Part shown: positions 5,355 through 5,667 of the stretch, in pieces
Numbering within the stretch: position 1 is the first letter of the stretch
Layout of the letters: each line of letters starts with the position of its first letter
Assembly (NCBI GenBank): GCA_003510325.1
Contig: DONB01000212.1
Coordinates: 5,331 to 10,997 of the forward strand
Origin: Thiobacillus sp.
Lineage (GTDB): Bacteria > Pseudomonadota > Gammaproteobacteria > Burkholderiales > Thiobacillaceae
Length of the DNA: 5,667 nucleotides
Direction: 5' to 3'
Translations under genes and position numbers: made by a program
Notes under the pieces: generated by a model
What the model saw: only the letters and a program-made list of their open reading frames with translations
What the model was told of the DNA's origin: nothing
Database searches by the model: none

Positions 5355-5360
5355 AACATC

Positions 5361-5667
5361 ATGAAACGCATTGCGCTATTCCTTGCTACCAACCTGGCCA
5401 TCGTGCTGGTGCTGTCGCTCACCATGCGCATCCTGGGCGTCGAGCCCTACCTCACTGCGCAGGGCCTGAACCTGACCTCGCTGCTGATTTTCGCCGCGGT
5501 GATGGGCTTCGGCGGCTCGCTGATTTCGCTCGCCATTTCCAAGTGGATGGCAAAGAAATCGATGGGCGTGCAGGTGATCGAGACGCCGTCCAATTCGACA
5601 GAGTTCTGGCTGGTCGAGACCGTGAAGAAATACGCGGCGGACGCCGGCATCGGCATGCCCGAAGTCG
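5361..5667 (+). CDS. htpX: HtpX, membrane-bound zinc metalloprotease, N-terminal part (3' end outside window)
   Basis: The first 102 residues are present. [20 protein letters not shown] (1-20) and the second hydrophobic helix with [20 protein letters not shown] (48-67) are characteristic of HtpX. They are followed by the cytoplasmic lead-in [20 protein letters not shown] and AGIGMPEV. The zinc-binding HExxH motif would lie about 40 residues past the window end, so catalytic integrity cannot be judged. HtpX degrades misfolded or damaged inner-membrane proteins together with FtsH (known from E. coli). No good heat-shock sigma32 promoter was found upstream. The divergent NhaR is the most obvious candidate regulator. 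Confidence 0.96.
   Translation, partial: MKRIALFLATNLAIVLVLSLTMRILGVEPYLTAQGLNLTSLLIFAAVMGFGGSLISLAISKWMAKKSMGVQVIETPSNSTEFWLVETVKKYAADAGIGMPEV

Overview
The window is GC-rich, gene-dense chromosomal DNA of a proteobacterium. The NhaR and HtpX sequences, the tight gene packing and the codon use fit a betaproteobacterium. A sulfur-oxidising lineage such as Thiobacillus is possible, but that is a guess from overall impression and not from a marker. Seven genes are seen: five complete and one cut at each edge. There are no RNA genes, insertion sequences, CRISPR arrays or phage genes, and no stretch over 300 bases lacks a gene.

Left part (1-2931, + strand): the C-terminal half of a sensor histidine kinase ends at 571 with a plausible intrinsic terminator. 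After an 82-base gap that contains an inverted repeat directly before the next start codon comes a full-length SulP anion transporter with a STAS domain and a three-cysteine tail. Its last 8 bases overlap a small UspA-like protein that has lost the usual ATP-binding segment. The two look like a translationally coupled transporter/stress-protein pair.

Middle part (2955-4318): an unrecognised 142-residue protein on the - strand is divergent from a two-gene unit on the + strand. That unit is a thioredoxin-like protein with a CPPC active site, overlapped by 8 bases by a PIN-domain ribonuclease-like protein that starts at TTG. No antitoxin gene accompanies the PIN gene.

Right part (4332-5667): nhaR (LysR family, - strand, convergent with the PIN gene) is divergent from htpX (+ strand, cut by the window edge). 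They share a 123-base, locally AT-rich intergenic region with near-consensus -10 elements on both strands over the same bases, an imperfect dyad at the predicted nhaR transcription start, and a short iterated motif upstream of htpX. NhaR answers sodium/alkaline stress in Escherichia coli and HtpX is a membrane-protein quality-control protease, so this pair suggests an envelope or ionic stress link. nhaA itself is not in the window.

Overall this is mostly ordinary core and semi-core genome. I found no clear evidence of a wholly new system. The points most worth a second look are the thioredoxin/PIN overlap, the SulP/UspA overlap with the cysteine tail, and the nhaR-htpX control region.
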